Assembly (NCBI RefSeq): GCF_947495455.1 | Contig: NZ_CANLZC010000061.1 | Coordinates: forward strand, 1 to 34,375 | Direction of reading: 5' to 3' | Source of the DNA: an uncultured Shewanella sp. | GTDB taxonomy: Bacteria > Pseudomonadota > Gammaproteobacteria > Enterobacterales > Shewanellaceae | DNA length: 34,375 bases | Shown here: in pieces, positions 34,306-34,375 of the stretch | Layout of the letters: each line of letters begins with the position of its first letter | How positions within the stretch are numbered: the stretch's first letter is position 1 | Program-made: the position numbers and the translations under genes | The notes under the pieces: generated by a model | Told to the model about the DNA's origin: nothing | What the model saw: the letters and a program-made list of their open reading frames with translations, nothing else | The model's database searches: none

Positions 34306-34375
34306 AGATCCCCTCATATTTTTATTCTAAATAATCCCGAAGACATTGCGATAAATAAGATGGTTCTTCATATAA
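34301..34375 (-). mobile_element. IS10-like insertion sequence end (partial, right edge)
   Basis: Exact inverted copy of 2-76. On the minus strand 34375-34322 encodes the same 17-residue transposase-like tail and stop. The terminus CTTAAAGATCCCCTCATA directly abuts the broken methyltransferase gene, which fixes the insertion boundary at 34300/34301. The element continues beyond the window. Its transposase would point into the window, as at the left edge. Confidence 0.72.

Noticed and set aside
1..34375. Composite transposon carrying the whole window
   Set aside because: Although bounded by inverted IS ends, the interior contains core genes (gmk, rpoZ, spoT, trmH, uvrA) in chromosomal order, so two independent IS insertions and a contig break are more likely.

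Overview
The window reads as a piece of a gammaproteobacterial chromosome, most like Shewanella or a close Alteromonadales relative. The basis is the gene order gmk-rpoZ-spoT-ridA-trmH, the MFS transporter-uvrA pair, spoT starting on TTG with an enterobacterial-like N-terminus, and the moderately AT-rich composition. I did not search any database, so all family names come from motifs and remembered family patterns.

Both window ends carry the same 75 bp in inverted orientation (2-76 and 34301-34375). This looks like the end of an IS10-type (IS4 family) insertion sequence: a transposase C-terminus, its stop codon, then a terminal repeat containing AGATCCCCTCATA. The window is therefore probably a contig that stops at two copies of one IS. 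The right copy interrupts an O-methyltransferase gene.

Layout. 0.3-2.6 kb: a hipBA toxin-antitoxin operon on the minus strand, with four regularly spaced operator palindromes, its own promoter and terminator, and similar sequence on both flanks. 2.5-3.8 kb: a perfect Fur-box palindrome upstream of an exported protein of unknown function. 3.8-5.6 kb: a decayed allophanate-hydrolase-like fragment, an HNH endonuclease-like protein and a small hypothetical protein. 5.9-11.2 kb: a MexEF-type RND efflux operon with a divergent TetR regulator and an operator at the start of transcription. 11.2-12.1 kb: a membrane-anchored methyltransferase whose 3' end was rebuilt by an 85-bp tandem duplication.

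12.1-18.0 kb is the most unusual part. It holds a CesT-like type III secretion chaperone, a small hydrophilic protein, and two large proteins without signal peptides. These two share a C-terminal domain I do not recognise; the larger one also has a purple-acid-phosphatase-like domain and a long Asn-rich linker. No secretion apparatus genes are present, so this looks like an orphan effector/chaperone island. 18.1-20.1 kb: a lipoprotein with an internally duplicated signal peptide and a DUF805-like membrane protein.

20.4-24.7 kb: the housekeeping block gmk, rpoZ, spoT, ridA, trmH. 25.2-29.2 kb: a small exported protein, then a minus-strand cluster in which a phosphoketolase gene lies between two paralogous hemerythrin-like genes. 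29.3-33.6 kb: an MFS transporter and uvrA. 33.6-34.3 kb: the IS-truncated methyltransferase. Short tandem repeats (8-10 bp units) recur in several intergenic regions.
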